64,000 nt of DNA from Nilaparvata lugens (lineage: Eukaryota; Arthropoda; Insecta; Hemiptera; Delphacidae): assembly GCF_014356525.2 (NCBI RefSeq), contig NC_052518.1:8403978-8467977 (forward strand). Reading direction: 5' to 3'. Within the stretch, counting starts at the first letter, position 1. Each line of letters begins with the position of its first letter. The translations under genes were made by a program, and so were the position numbers. This document shows, piece by piece, positions 20,566 through 32,479 of this stretch. The notes beneath the pieces are model-generated. The model was given only the letters and a program-made list of their open reading frames with translations. It searched no databases and was not told where the DNA came from.

Positions 20566-23170
20566 GGCTTGATGCACATTTGCGACGCCAGCCAGTCGCG
20601 TTTTTAGGAGTGGAGCGACTCTCTGGTGGCAGCCAATTTCAGACCAGTGCACACTTGTGTGTATCGATAGCGACTACTATCGAGCATCAATTTGTACTCA
20701 GCAATTTTCACGGCTTGAGGAACTTGGCCATTCATCGTGATAGGAAAGCTCTGATTTCTAATTTTCAAAGTTTTTTGTAATACCGGATGTCAGCAATTAT
20801 TATAAAAATCACAATTTTTCATCAGCAGTAATCCTATTATATTAAGCGAGCGATTCCTGTATTTTTATATCTGGTTATCTATATGTATAACTGGTTATTT
20901 ATGTTCAATGGTTCTTGAAAATGACTCTAATAATTTTCACGAAATTTGGAACATAGTAGGTTTATGATATCAAAATTTGATTGCACTAAGTCTCATCCTT
21001 GGAAAAACTCGCTGAATGACATTAAATTATCCTTGACTAAAACAGCTGAGACTTTCTTCGTCTTTGGATAGTAAAAAAGTGAGTGAGGGAGTGAGTATGG
21101 TATGTGAAGAATCAAAATATCGCTTCCCCGAAATTCATAAGAAGACATTTAACATAATATGAAAGAACACCAATAATTCCAAGAGCTGTGAAATATAAAC
21201 ACGATCATTTCAGAGAATTGCGTTCTGTTTATCAATAAATGAAAATAATGAGCGAAGGTCAGTTCCCCAATATTAAATAAATTAATCAATCAATAACTAA
21301 TACAGAGATAATACAAATGAAGGAGAAATAGTACCAATTTTTCAAAAAGACATTTTACTTCTTCTTAAAATGCAATAAACCTCTAAGTTATAAAATCATT
21401 AAAATCAATTTATTGAAAGCACTATATATTTCAGAACTTACTCCCATCTCCAGGCGATAACTCAAAATAAATAAACATCAGTGTTGACTTATTCAAAATT
21501 ATAATATGAACATTATAACATTAAAAACCTTATATTATGTTTTTTAATCAACAAATTGATGAACATTGTTTTAATAATCTTGAATTAGTCAATACTGATG
21601 TTTATCTATTTCAAATTTGTATCTAAAGACGGGATAGAAAAAAGTCCTGCAGTGTATAGTGCTTTATATCAATTTTTAATTGTTCTTTAATCATTTAAAG
21701 AACATTCTGTTGTTTGAAAAATGCTACTATGTATTTCAATTTCATATTTATTAATTAGCGGTATATATACACACAATACAGTAACAGTATATACACAGCA
21801 TAGACAGTGTATGGAATAAGTATAGTATTTGCCTCCAGAATATAACATAAGATGAAAGAACACCAATAATTCCAAGAACTGGCAGAACAATGATAAAAAT
21901 AAAATTACTTTGAATACTGTGTTGCATATCCATTCATTTTCGTTATACTTAGATGTCGAATATCGCTACTTCAAAGAGCTAGGCTTTTGTGTTGGATGAT
22001 AAATTATTTCTCTACAATAGTGCTGACTGCAGACAACAAAAACCTAATAACTGTAAAAATTGAACCGACAACATAGCAAATTAGCAAACATGACAATCCA
22101 TGCCTATTGAATATATAAATGCAGGCTATTTGTCTTATTATATATTATACTCACTGGACTGACAAATAGCTGTCTAGCTTCTTATTCCATATTCAGTCTC
22201 TTCTGAGTATTCAAACAGGATGGTTGAGCATCGGAAACGAGTGGTTCTTGTGTGCAGTGTCTACAAATATTTATATACCGTAGTAATGGGGAAAGGAGAT
22301 TGAAACATATATCAAGAAGTGTTGGATTTGTAGTTAGGTATTTATCATATATATTATTTCAAAAGATCTATTGTTCCAATTAGCCTTTAGATCGAAGCTC
22401 TTATATTTCATAATAATAATAATGATCAGAGGAAACAGAAACACAAAGTAAGAATGGAGTTAACTAACAATTAAAACAGAAACAATCATAGTAAGAATGG
22501 AGTTAACTAATAATTAAAACAGAAACAATAATGGGAAACTACCACTCGGAACTCAGCTATGGTTTGAAGCCAATATGGTAATAGTTCTTAGTATTTTATT
22601 CAGAGCAAGATGTTATTGATCAAGTACTGTAATAATAGTACAATTAATTCTTTTACCTCAATGCAATAGCAAAGTATGCATTGGATTAACTCCAAAACAA
22701 TATAGTTCTTATTATGGATTTTCATCAATCATATTATATTCATAGTAAAAAAGGTCTAGGAAAGTTTCTAAATGAAACTTTGAAAATACATTTGAAAAAT
22801 AATGAGTACTGTACATATAGAATGGCTTAATATTCAATAGAACCAAAACTTCTTCAATTTTGATTTTTTGTGAGAGCCGCGAGGAATTTGACTAATTTGA
22901 AATCACAATTTTTCTATATATATTTTTATGCGTTTTAGGTTTTTGCAGTGGATAATAAAACGCTGCTTGCCCCCTGTGACATAAAGAAAGTGGCGGCTGA
23001 CATGTGTCAGCAGAGTGTAGGCAAAGCAGAAGTGGGCGTGCGACGCTGTAATGTGCACTGCTCCGTCCAGAACCCATATACTTCTAACAACTTTTAGAAT
23101 GCCAGTGACCTTGTTGTCGCTCTGGTCGTAAAACCGCGACTAGAAATGACGCAAGTGTGCACCTGGCCTA
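20566..23170. mobile_element. Possible 2.6-kb TIR transposon without coding capacity
   Basis: The left text AGGCTTGATGCACATTTGCG ... AGTCGCGTTTTT ... GAGCGAC corresponds to the inverted right text GTCGCTCTGG ... AAAACCGCGACTAG ... CGCAAGTGTGCACCTGGCCT. That is about 55 bp with roughly 75% identity by eye. The ends are GC-richer than the AT-rich interior. I see no transposase. The interior holds a 46-bp direct repeat at 22434-22527 and a duplicated GAAAGAACACCAATAATTCCAAGA (21157, 21850). Confidence 0.4.
22434..22527 (+). repeat. Tandem 46-bp repeat, two copies
   Basis: ACAGAAACA...AGTAAGAATGGAGTTAACTAA(C/T)AATTAAA occurs twice back to back. Confidence 0.8.
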
Positions 23171-23171
23171 T

Positions 23172-23465
23172 AGGTGCAATTCCTTAGGGGCCTCTCGAGA
23201 TGCGCAGCTATAAGCAGGCGAATAGAGACACGTGGCTAGCACACAACTTATAAATTCATTAAAGTCGATAACTCATTGGATGTTTATGTTATATGAACGT
23301 TATGGCAGCAGATGCAGAGTTGACTACTGCAATGCTTTTACAATTCATATCTAATGAATCATCAATTTAATGAATTTATAGGTTATGTGCTCTAGCTGCA
23401 TCGGCTCTCACCATGCTTCTCGAGACACCTCCTCATAGTCATGCATCTCGAGACGCCCCTAAAGA
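23172..23465. mobile_element. Inverted-repeat element (AGGTGCAATTCCT termini), copy 1
   Basis: AGGTGCAATTCCTTAGGGGCCTCTCGAG ... GCACACAACTTATAAATTCATT, then ... AATGAATTTATAGGTTATGTGC ... CTCGAGACGCCCCT. The subterminal ATAAATTCATTA / TAATGAATTTAT pair and the middle text are shared with 35324-35530. Non-coding. Confidence 0.7.
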
Positions 23466-24299
23466 GGGAAAATGTGCTGCCATGTTTCTCAACAATGCTG
23501 TGTAAGCTGAGATGCATGTGTGTAATATGTGTCTGGCCCATACAATCATGTATTTGTCTTGGTCCTGATGGGATTGGGCTGGAGCTTGAGCCCCTCACGG
23601 GCTGAGCTCACTTGGGGTTTGTTCCTCATCCACATTTCAGGAAGTACACAAGCTGCTGACACTGGTTTTCATGGTGAATGGAAAAAAGCCAACCAGGGGG
23701 AAACATAGCACATGAGATTACTGTGTGACTCTGTCCCTGAAAGTAGCCTGGCTAATGGCAGTACAGCTGGTTGAATGCTCCAGACTATGAGGTTCATGGC
23801 TTGACTGAGTCACCAGAACTCTCCATCTCTGGGAGTACCTGGGCACAGTGGAGCATCTGGTGGAGTTTTGGAGTTAGCCAGTGAGAGACCAGACTATGGG
23901 AATCAAAGTCTCTGGAAGTAGCAGTCATGTGAAACCCCATGAGACCACACCATGGGATATATACTGTCAGAATCAGGTAATGTCTTTGTCTCTTGAAGTG
24001 GCATCATAGTATGTTGAAAAATCCTCTCACTGATCCTTGTTTAAAAACGCTAATACCCCCTTCTGAGCACCTGTGTGGTGAACGTGTAAGCGCCCGCTGT
24101 GGAGACGTGTTCAATTAGGATCCATAAGTATTTTCTGTGCTCTGTAGACGTGAGTTAGAGGATAAGCCCAGGCTTTGCCAGACCCACGTACCACCAGAAC
24201 TGTATAGTAATGGCTCCACTCAATGCAGGCTAAACTCCTCCATGATGTTACTTGCCTACCAACTTAGTAGTGCCATTGGATAGTAGTTTGCATGTCACA
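23466..24299. other. GC-richer stretch without recognisable coding
   Basis: Base composition is clearly less AT-rich than neighbours (for example CTGGAGCTTGAGCCCCTCAC). It is broken by stops in all frames. It may be part of a decayed retroelement linked to the LINE fragment at 24300-24810, but I see no domain to show it. Confidence 0.4.
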
Positions 24300-24810
24300 C
24301 TTTACGGGATATGAGCATGGCAGGTGCCCACATGTGGTTCGTCGCCAGATCAGCAAAAATCAAGCTAGAACAATTCAGGAGCAAGTCATCTATCATCAAC
24401 AGGAATAGCAGCAGGCCACATACTGAGGCTCACCATGTAGGACATTTTCTTCATTTGATGTAACACTCATTATTGAAACAACCTGTTATTATCCTTGAGG
24501 TAGTTAGTGACCATTTTTCATGCTGTTCCCTGAAACCCATATCTTGCCAGCTTTCTCAACAAGATGACATAAGACACACAATCAAAAGCTTTTGTAAGAT
24601 CGCACAATATGAACTCAATTGATCCATCATAGCAATCTTCATAATTTTACTGATTGGCAGAATAGGAAATGACCTGAAATTGTCAATATCATCAGGATTG
24701 CTTGTTTCTAATGTGAGCATTGCTATTGCAATCTTGAGGCAATCTGGAAATATCCCATCATTGGAACATAAATTGACCAACAGAAGGAGTGGACCACTTA
24801 ACACACCAAC
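24300..24810 (-). mobile_element. LINE fragment, central RT domain, decayed
   Basis: The minus strand from 24804 reads LLLLVNLCSNDGIFPDCLKI, then NPDDIDNFRSFPILPISKIM. This is the RT block 'S...G.FP..LK.A...P..K ... NYRPI.LLP..SKI.E'. Farther down, in another frame, is KAFDCVSYVILLRKLARYGFQG (the K-AFD-V block A region). There are several frameshifts and stops. Confidence 0.7.
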
Positions 24811-24835
24811 AACTCATCCAAGACATATTATGTAG

Positions 24836-24897
24836 ATAGGCCATATACATTGTGATTCAAAAAGAATACCACAACTTTGAAAATCTGTATTTAATCA
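24836..24897 (+). repeat. 62-bp direct repeat flanking the LTR element, left copy
   Basis: ATAGGCCATATACATTGTGA ... ATCTGTATTTAATCA is identical, apart from one base, to 32275-32336. The repeat is far longer than the 4-6 bp duplication LTR elements make, and it abuts a 5' LTR that lacks its expected first ~100 bp. Confidence 0.92.
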
Positions 24898-26302
24898 TAG
24901 TTTTATTAAATTCTTACAGTATTATTTCGTATAATTTACCAATTTATTGTCAGAGTCATTCGTCAACTGCCTACCAATGTTTACTTACTACCTTATTTTC
25001 AATAATTAGGTTAGAGTGAATTGCGCCAAAATTGATGACAAGCCTTATCTGTCAGCTGTTGATACTGCCGGCTACTGTGCTACTGTGATATCTCTATATT
25101 GTCTGTTTTCATTTTAAAACTAACTCAAGCTTGTTCATTTCTGCAACCCCTGTTTATTTTCTGTTTATCTGCTTTAATTTTATAGTCTTCCCGTTTAACG
25201 TAATTTTTTGTCATTTTCTGTGTTTTTCGAACCTCTGTGTCTAATTTAAATATTAAAACCGCGTGGAAAAATTCCCATTGGTGGACTTTTCTTATTAGGC
25301 ACAGGATTGGTTCTTGCCCAAATCACGTGGTTCTTCTTCTCAGAAGAAGACCAGGTGATTTCCTCTTTTTGGGAAGAAGAGACACTTGCCTTCTGAGAAT
25401 CGAATTATCAGGACCCGTTTAATTTGTCCTATTAAAATTAATGTTTAAATGGTTTCTCTTCTTGTTAAATGTAATATATCCAGTGTGTTAAATGTGTAGC
25501 TCCTCTGTAGTCTTGTGCTCTTAAATTAAATTGGAAGGCAAGTTCAATTTGTATAAGCTTATTCCTGAGGAAGAATTGTGAAACTAAATCCTGGGTGTCG
25601 CCATTCCACGCCAGATCTTCAAGTGAAATAAAATTATTAAGTGAATTGGGGCCCCACGATCGAGTTGGTGAGCGAAAAATACTTATTCTATCCAATCAGT
25701 GAATTGAGAAAGCTACAATTTTCTATCAATTAATTATTGTGAAAGAGTGCAGGACTATATCCTCCTATAATACCGTGTAACCCCTATTAAAATCCTAATT
25801 GCACTATATTACCAAGAACATTCATTTTATTATCTCATATCAAGAACATTTATTACCAAATTTTGAAAACTCTATTATTCCAATTTGTCAATTATTTAAT
25901 TAATTATTATTATTTGATTCTTAACGATTATAATTCATCAATAAATTTGCATAATTGTTAACCAGTTTCAGTAATTTCTCTAATTAGATCCTGCTCAGTT
26001 CGGTCTATAATTACCATATTGGTTTTCCTCTGTAGGAATTATTTCAGGTATTGGAATATCAATATTGAATTTACTTGTTATTCATAAGAAATAAATTACA
26101 TTCGCTGTGCTCGGGTTTGAATTGCCTGGAGATATTGGTAGGCTATCACGCCTGATTCTCAAGCAGTTTATATCAGAGTACGGCGGAAATATTATTTCTT
26201 GTGGAATTGTAGGATATTCTGGACGGGTGTAGGCAGCTCTGCCGGCTGATTTTTTATCCAAATTACAGGTGTTAAGCGTCCAGAGGCTCTTGCGAATCCA
26301 CA
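24898..26302 (+). repeat. 5' LTR, missing its first ~104 bp
   Basis: It is homologous to 30870-32274 from TAGTTTTATTAAATTC to the terminal CCACA. The difference list I can see by eye is about five substitutions and two 1-bp indels. The first part of the LTR (present at 30766-30869) is absent and replaced by the 62-bp flank copy. The open frame on its minus strand at 25465-25695 also occurs in the 3' LTR and is not a gene. Confidence 0.93.
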
Positions 26303-26306
26303 AGAT

Positions 26307-26325
26307 TGGCGCCCGAACACAAGAC
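26307..26325 (+). other. Primer-binding site of the LTR element
   Basis: TGGCGCCCGAACA, complementary to the 3' end of tRNA-Lys as in many retroelements. It follows the LTR end CCACA after the spacer AGAT. Confidence 0.88.
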
Positions 26326-26901
26326 GGTGAAGGAGAGGGAGCTTATTTCATCTTAATAATCATAAATTTATTTCAGAGATCGACTTATCTACGCTTGAGA
26401 GGGAGCAGAAATATAAATATTTCTTTTCAGTGGAGTCGTGGGTCGCCTAGCCATCAATACTCTGTTCAATATTGTTGTTCAATTTTATTTCTTAATAATT
26501 ATTGATCGAATTGAGCAGGTATTTTTTTTGTTGCACTAATGGGGGCTACACGGTGTTACTCTGATGTATTAATCCCTGAAATGAACAAGCTTGAGGTAGT
26601 CGATTTATTTATTAATTTGTGATTGTTCATACACTGGATATTATTTTGATTGTGTTGAATTTTATGTTGATCATTACGGTATATTATATTGTAGAGTATT
26701 ATTGTATTCTAAAACGTATTATTGTCGCGATTTTGTCTTGCTTTGAAGTTGTGGGAATTAGTCAGCGGTATTAATTCTTCAGAACTACAAGATAATTTGC
26801 ACTGACCTGATTCTGTTATTCCAATTTGCGCGCACCACTATCATTCACTCACTATTTTTCACTTATTGGATTTCGTCTACACTTCACTTTTTGGGAGAAT
26901 C

Positions 26902-29121
26902 ATGGCAAACCCCGCCACGGAACTGGATGGGTCTACCACATTGTTTACACCGGCAGATCCTGTCTCACCCGAAGCTCCTCCAAAACCGGCAACCAGCGCG
27001 ACTTCAGTTGACTTTGAGCGCGGCATTGAGAGCGTTTGTCATCGACTCAGCTAGAGGAAAGTCAGCCAATACTTAATTCGGTGCAATCATCACCAATCGC
27101 CAACGTCGATTGGCGCGAGGTAGATCGTCAAACGTCTTCCAATGATGTCGTTGCTGCTGAGTTGGAGACCAAACAGCCGCAGGGGCTGCCATATCTACCA
27201 CCTGGGACGATCGAAACCATACTTGAAGTTTTCAAGACCACTGCTGCTGGAATAGAAAAGAAATTAGAAGAAACCGGCAATAGATTGGACAAGAAAATAG
27301 AAGAAACAAGTAATAGTTTGGACAAGAAAATAGAAGAAACCAGTAATAGATTGGACAAGAAAGTGGAAGAAATGACCGCAAACTTTTTGCAACTCAAAAG
27401 TAACGTTGAGGATTTACATCGAAAAATGGATGAAAAACAAATTGAAGCTAAGAATTATACAAATGAACAAATACAAACGGTGAGAAGTGAATTTGGTGAA
27501 AGAATTCTAAACCAACACCGGGAAAATACTGAAGCAAATGGTGAATTGGAGAGCAAGATTACCCAGGCCAATGCTAAGCTAGCTCAGAATGATGTGAGGT
27601 TAGGTAAATTGGAGGCTCAGCAAACAAATCACACGGCCCAAATAAACCAGCTGAGAGCAGATGTCACACAGAATTCAGCTGAAACTTTAAATCCCGAAGT
27701 AATTAAGGATTGAAAACTCAGCTAGATCAAACTAAAGCCGAGTGTCTACAAATAAAGAATAGTTTGGCTAACGTTTCTGGTGGTAATAATCATAATACTG
27801 GACAAATCTTGTCATCTTTACCAATATTTGATGATACTGAGTGCACCATTCAACCACGGGCATTCATTCAGCATTTGCAGGCTATTGATTCCGTTACTAC
27901 TATACCATGGATTACGTGGAGAATGCATCTTTTACTATGTCTACAGAAAGAACCACTGATACACTTCAGAAGTCGCATTACTGAATTCAACTCGTTAAAG
28001 GATTTTATTGACAACTTCTTAGCTACTTTTTGGTCTCCCGCAAGACAGAGAAATTTATTGTCTCACATTATTACATGCAGATATGACAAGCAGAATACGG
28101 GGCTGTCCATGAGTGCCTTTTCAGCCCACATTCGCTATTTGAACAATCTGATGGATAATCCAATCGAGAATGGAAATTTGATCGAAATATTAATTGGGAA
28201 GTTACCTTATTCCATTCAGACGGCATTAAGCTCGCAAAGTTTTGAATCCTATGACAAGTTTGAGGCTTGTTTGAGTCGAGTACAGAGTGTAGACGATAAA
28301 TTTGGTTCACGGAATTTCAAAACAAACCATCAGAAAGATGAGAGGTTAGGTGTTGTCGTGAATGAAGTTGAAACTCCTCATCGTAATTATAATCGAGGCA
28401 GTCAACCGAGTCGACCTCAAAATAATAGCCGTGGATTTGGAGATAATCATCGGAGAATTATAATGAGGGAATTTCATTTATTCCAAATAAATCAGTCGAC
28501 TCAACTACAACTCCAGAACAAAACATAAACAGAAGCGATGATGTCACTCAACCGCAGCCATCTTTATCAACAACCAGTTCGTCGCCCAACCAACAATCTC
28601 AGTCCAACAAAAAGCAGTTCCATTCTAATAATCAGAAGGGAAATAATTCTCAGCGTCGTAATAACAATAATTGACAACCAGTTTCGACTGTCTCTGGCAT
28701 CAATCATCATAAAAACGAGACAGTCAGAAAAAAAGTTATTCCGATCGTAGGAGTAACCGACCGTGAGGTGCTGCAGTCTGGCGGAAAAAATTCACACTGC
28801 TCCCAACCACGTGACAGCGGTAAATCCAGTCATGAAGAAGAGAAAAATCTGCCTGCTTGTATTACGTCAGCTAGTAGTGACAGTTTGCGGGTTCTGCCCC
28901 ACGAGGCTGCTAGTAGTGATTGTTTGCGGGTTCTGCCTCCCGAAGCTGATAGAGTTCCTCATCCAAGTGTTAATAACAGGAAGGCGAGACCTACTGGATT
29001 GGTCTTTACAAATGAATTCAAAAATAAAGACAACTCCAATTTAAATCCAATATCTTCACCCATTATTCTCGAAAGTTACACCATTTTCCGAGAGGATGTC
29101 ATAGATGATTTTGTTAGATGA
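26902..29121 (+). pseudogene. gag region of the LTR element, frameshifted
   Basis: The probable start is ATG 26902 (MANPATELDG), with good reading to about 27030. There the frame shifts to the 27036-27713 stretch and again at about 27710 to the 27710-28528 stretch. Residues encoded by 27240-27620 form heptad-rich text, including three 12-residue repeats of the type RLDKKIEETSN, a predicted coiled coil. The third stretch (LSSLPIFDDT, AFIQHLQAID, WRMHLLLCLQ, FWSPARQRNLL) has the look of a gypsy-type capsid. Downstream the frame shifts again to a Q/N/S-rich tail (28480-29121) with a duplicated 12-residue unit (SDSLRVLPHEAA / SDCLRVLPPEA). No CCHC knuckle is visible. This gag relic could not make one continuous product without ribosomal shifts. 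Confidence 0.75.
27258..27375 (+). repeat. In-frame 36-bp tandem repeats in gag
   Basis: Three copies of a unit around TTGGACAAGAAA(A/G)T(A/G)GAAGAAA encode 12-residue coiled-coil repeats. Confidence 0.85.
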
Positions 29122-29244
29122 TGAAGCTCCACAGGTCCCTAAGGATAACCATGGACAATATCAAGCCTATCTGGATATAGAATTGTATGGTCTGAAATGT
29201 AGAGCTGTGATAGACACCGGATCACAGTGTCGTCTTATTCAAGC
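29105..29244 (+). pseudogene. Retropepsin (protease) remnant of the LTR element
   Basis: The open frame reads AYLDIELYGLKCRAVIDTGS, then QCRLI. AVIDTGS is the catalytic aspartate motif of retroviral-type proteases. After QCRLIQ the sequence enters a minisatellite, and the rest of the protease and all of pol are missing. Confidence 0.8.
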
Positions 29245-29254
29245 CCTACAAACA

Positions 29255-29412
29255 TTGACCACATCACACCAGCTGCTTCACATTGCTCCACGATGCTCCG
29301 GCTCCACATTGTTCCAGCTGCTCCACATCGGTCCAGCTGCTCCACATCGCACCAGCTGCTCCACGATGCTCCGGCTCCACATTGTTCCAGCTGCTCCATA
29401 TCGCATCGTTGG
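29255..29412 (+). repeat. Minisatellite replacing the start of pol
   Basis: Variants of CAGCTGCTCCACATCG and GCTCCACGATGCTCCGGCTCCACATTGTTC repeat with a higher-order period near 75-90 bp. All three plus frames stay open because of the sequence bias, which produces several spurious open frames. Confidence 0.85.
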
Positions 29413-29647
29413 ATCTTCACATTATCATCACAGCACCCACAACTCAAAGCAAGTTGTTTATTTATTGTATTATATTGTTTATTATTGTAATATAAAGATT
29501 TGCTCACTGGCAAGTTAAGCCTACCCGCAATTACAACTAAATTTGAAATTAATTGTAAAATATAAAGTAAAGTTATTTTGAATTATCCAGACAAAAAAAA
29601 AAAAAATATATATAAAATAATTTGGAAAAATTAGCTTATTAACTTAC

Positions 29648-29650
<3 letters not shown>

Positions 29651-29691
<41 letters not shown>

Positions 29692-29697
29692 AGATAA
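29651..29697 (+). repeat. Poly(A) run of about 47
   Basis: Uninterrupted A run inside the LTR element, preceded by a shorter A run at about 29594. It could be the tail of a retroposed sequence captured in the element, or simple slippage. Confidence 0.92.
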
Positions 29698-30765
29698 AAT
29701 AGAAAAATAGTCTGCTATGATATTTATTAATAATTTTAGGTGTAGGATATTTTTGTGATTGAAAATCAACCATTAAATGGTCGTCATATTATTAGTATTG
29801 TTTGTTTGAAATATTATTGTTGTTATCATTTGTGCTGTTGCATTATACATGCACTATTAACTATTAATTATCATTTGGTGATAAAATTATCTTGAATATT
29901 ATATTTGTAGCATGAAAGCTCACTATAGATTAGAATTCTTAATTTATATGTTATTAACTTAATGAAATTATTGTAATCACATAAATGTGATTAGTATTTT
30001 GAAAAAAAAAATATGATGCATCAGAAATCTAAAACATGCATTCAGCAACTAATTTATAGGAAAATTAGAATATTATGTTACTTATTGTATTTTTGTATAG
30101 AAATGTTGAGAAATGAAGGGAATTTTGGAAACAAGCTTTAAAAATGAACAGGGTAGAAATTTTGATTGAACAAGTGGAGACTAGTTAAATGTATTGAATC
30201 ACAGAGAGATATTATCAATCTTTGTAAGCTGGCATACTTGATGAAACTTGGTATAGTTATATTTTAACAGACCTGCAATATTGGATTGAAATTGTTATTA
30301 ATGTTAAATTGTAAATTTTTGATAAAAATTGTTAATTGTTGGCATGGCTCTTTGATATTGTTATTCTGGCATCTTCTATGCACTCTATGCAGGTCTATTT
30401 CACTCATGCACCTCTGCTCTTTATTCTGTGAGGAGTGATGGGGGGTTTGTGCACCCATCCTCTCACCGTAGGGATTTTTTGGATTCTGTGCATGTGGTAT
30501 TATCCCACCTCTGTACTTCCTTTGTAAGTCTGACTGGGCAAAAATCCCGGGACCTTAGTTTGTGGTTTCTGGCACCACTGCTGCGGCACAAAGCCATGCA
30601 TATTTGTTGTAACATCATGCTTTTTTGTGCAGATTGTTGTTTGGCTGTGAATTTTTTGTGATAGACCCTAAGTCGTAGTTTTAAGTTAGCATATGTCATT
30701 GTACCCTTCTTGATTGAAATTAGAAAGCCTTAATGGCCTAAAACCTTTCTAATTTGGGGGCTTTA
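29698..30765 (+). other. 3' internal region of the LTR element
   Basis: AT-rich, no recognisable pol or env coding. The last part (30420-30760) is GC-richer and ends at the polypurine-like TTTGGGGG before TGTCAGG of the 3' LTR. Confidence 0.6.
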
Positions 30766-32274
30766 TGTCAGGATACAAAGCCTATGCCAGCATATTTTCT
30801 AAAATTAATGTATAATTGAGGCATAAATCAAATGTACTCACGTCAAATTATGTAAAACTCATTTAATTATAGTTTTATTAAATTCTTACAGTATTATTTC
30901 GTATAATTTACCAATTTATTGTCAGAGTCATTCGTCAACTGCCTACCAATGTTTACTTACTACCTTATTTTCAATAATTAGGTTAGAGTGAATTGCGCCA
31001 AAATTGTTGACAAGCCTTATCTGTCAGCTGTTGATACTGCCAGCTACTGTGCTACTGTGATATCTCTATATTGTCTGTTTTCATTTTAAAACTAACTCAA
31101 GCTTGTTCATTTCTGCAACCCCTGTTTATTTTCTGTTTATCTGCTTTAATTTTATAGTCTTCCCGTTTAACGTAATTTTTTGTCATTTTCTGTGTTTTTC
31201 GAACCTCTGTGTCTAATTTAAATATTAAAACCGCGTGGAAAAATTCCCATTGGTGGACTTTTTCTTATTAGGCACAGGATTGGTTCTTGCCCAAATCACG
31301 TGGTTCTTCTTCTCAGAAGAAGACCAGGTGATTTCCTCTTTTTGGGAAGAAGAGACACTTGCCTTCTGAGAATCGAATTATCAGGACCCATTTAATTTGT
31401 CCTATTAAAATTAATGTTTAAATGGTTTCTCTTCTTGTTAAATGTAATATATCCAGTGTGTTAAATGTGTAGCTCCTCTGTAGTCTTGTGCTCTTAAATT
31501 AAATTGGAAGGCAAGTTCAATTTGTATAAGCTTATTCCTGAGGAAGAATTGTGAAACTAAATCCTGAGTGTCGCCATTCCACGCCAGATCTTCAAGTGAA
31601 ATAAAATTATTAAGTGAATTGGGGCCCCACGATCGAGTTGGTGAGCGAAAAATACTTATTCTATCCAATCAGTGAATTGAGAAAGCTACAATTTTCTATC
31701 AATTAATTATTGTGAAAGAGTGCAGGACTATATCCTCCTATAATACCGTGTAACCCCTATTAAAATCCTAATTGCACTATATTACCAAGAACATTCATTT
31801 TATTATCTCATATCAAGAACATTTATTACCAAATTTTGAAAACTCTATTATTCCAATTTGTCAATTATTTAATTAATTATTATTATTTGATTCTTAACGA
31901 TTATAATTCATCAATAAATTTGCATAATTGTTAACCAGTTTCAGTAATTTCTCTAATTAGATCCTGCTCAGTTCGGTCTATAATTACCATATTGGTTTTC
32001 CTCTGTAGGAATTATTTCAGGTATTGGAATATCAATATTGAATTTACTTGTTATTCATAAGAAATAAATTACATTCGCTGTGCTCGGGTTTGAATTGCCT
32101 GGAGATATTGGTAGGCTATCACGCCTGATTCTCAAGCAGTTTATATCATAGTACGGCGGAAATATTATTTCTTGTGGAATTGTAGGATATTCTGGACGGG
32201 TGTAGGCAGCTCTGCCGGCTGATTTTTTATCCAAATTACAGGGTTAAGCGTCCAGAGGCTCTTGCGAATCCACA
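30766..32274 (+). repeat. 3' LTR, complete
   Basis: It starts TGTCAGGATACAAAG after a G-rich tract and ends CCACA, the usual TG...CA form. Length is 1509 bp, against the shortened 5' LTR. Confidence 0.85.
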
Positions 32275-32336
32275 ATAGGTCATATACATTGTGATTCAAA
32301 AAGAATACCACAACTTTGAAAATCTGTATTTAATCA
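32275..32336 (+). repeat. 62-bp direct repeat flanking the LTR element, right copy
   Basis: ATAGGTCATATACATTGTGA ... ATTTAATCA, continuing here into AGGAAACATAATATAAAC, which suggests the right side is the original locus. See 24836-24897. Confidence 0.92.
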
Positions 32337-32479
32337 AGGAAACATAATATAAACTTGGGTTGTAAATCAAAATGAAGTGTATTAAAATAAGTTTTTCCTA
32401 ACTAGAAAACAAGTTCACAAATCTTCAATGTGACCCCCTCCAGACACTCGAGTGATATCTTTCAAGCCAAGCAGCTCGA

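Larger units (their letters stand above)
24898..32274 (+). mobile_element. LTR retrotransposon, internally deleted (Ty3/gypsy-like)
   Basis: The two LTRs (24898-26302 truncated, 30766-32274 complete) are about 99.5% identical over 1.4 kb. The primer-binding site TGGCGCCCGAACA (tRNA-Lys type) lies 4 nt after the 5' LTR, and the purine-rich TTTGGGGG lies just before the 3' LTR. The 4.5-kb interior holds a frameshifted gag with a coiled-coil region and a protease remnant with DTGS. It has no reverse transcriptase, RNase H, integrase or envelope. It is young by LTR identity but depends on a complete relative for movement. Confidence 0.92.

Noticed and set aside
25465..25695. 76-codon minus-strand open frame, also at 31438-31668
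   Set aside because: Identical in both LTRs; it is LTR sequence, not a gene.
29227..29513. Several overlapping open frames of 70-92 codons
   Set aside because: They come from the stop-free minisatellite in the LTR element.
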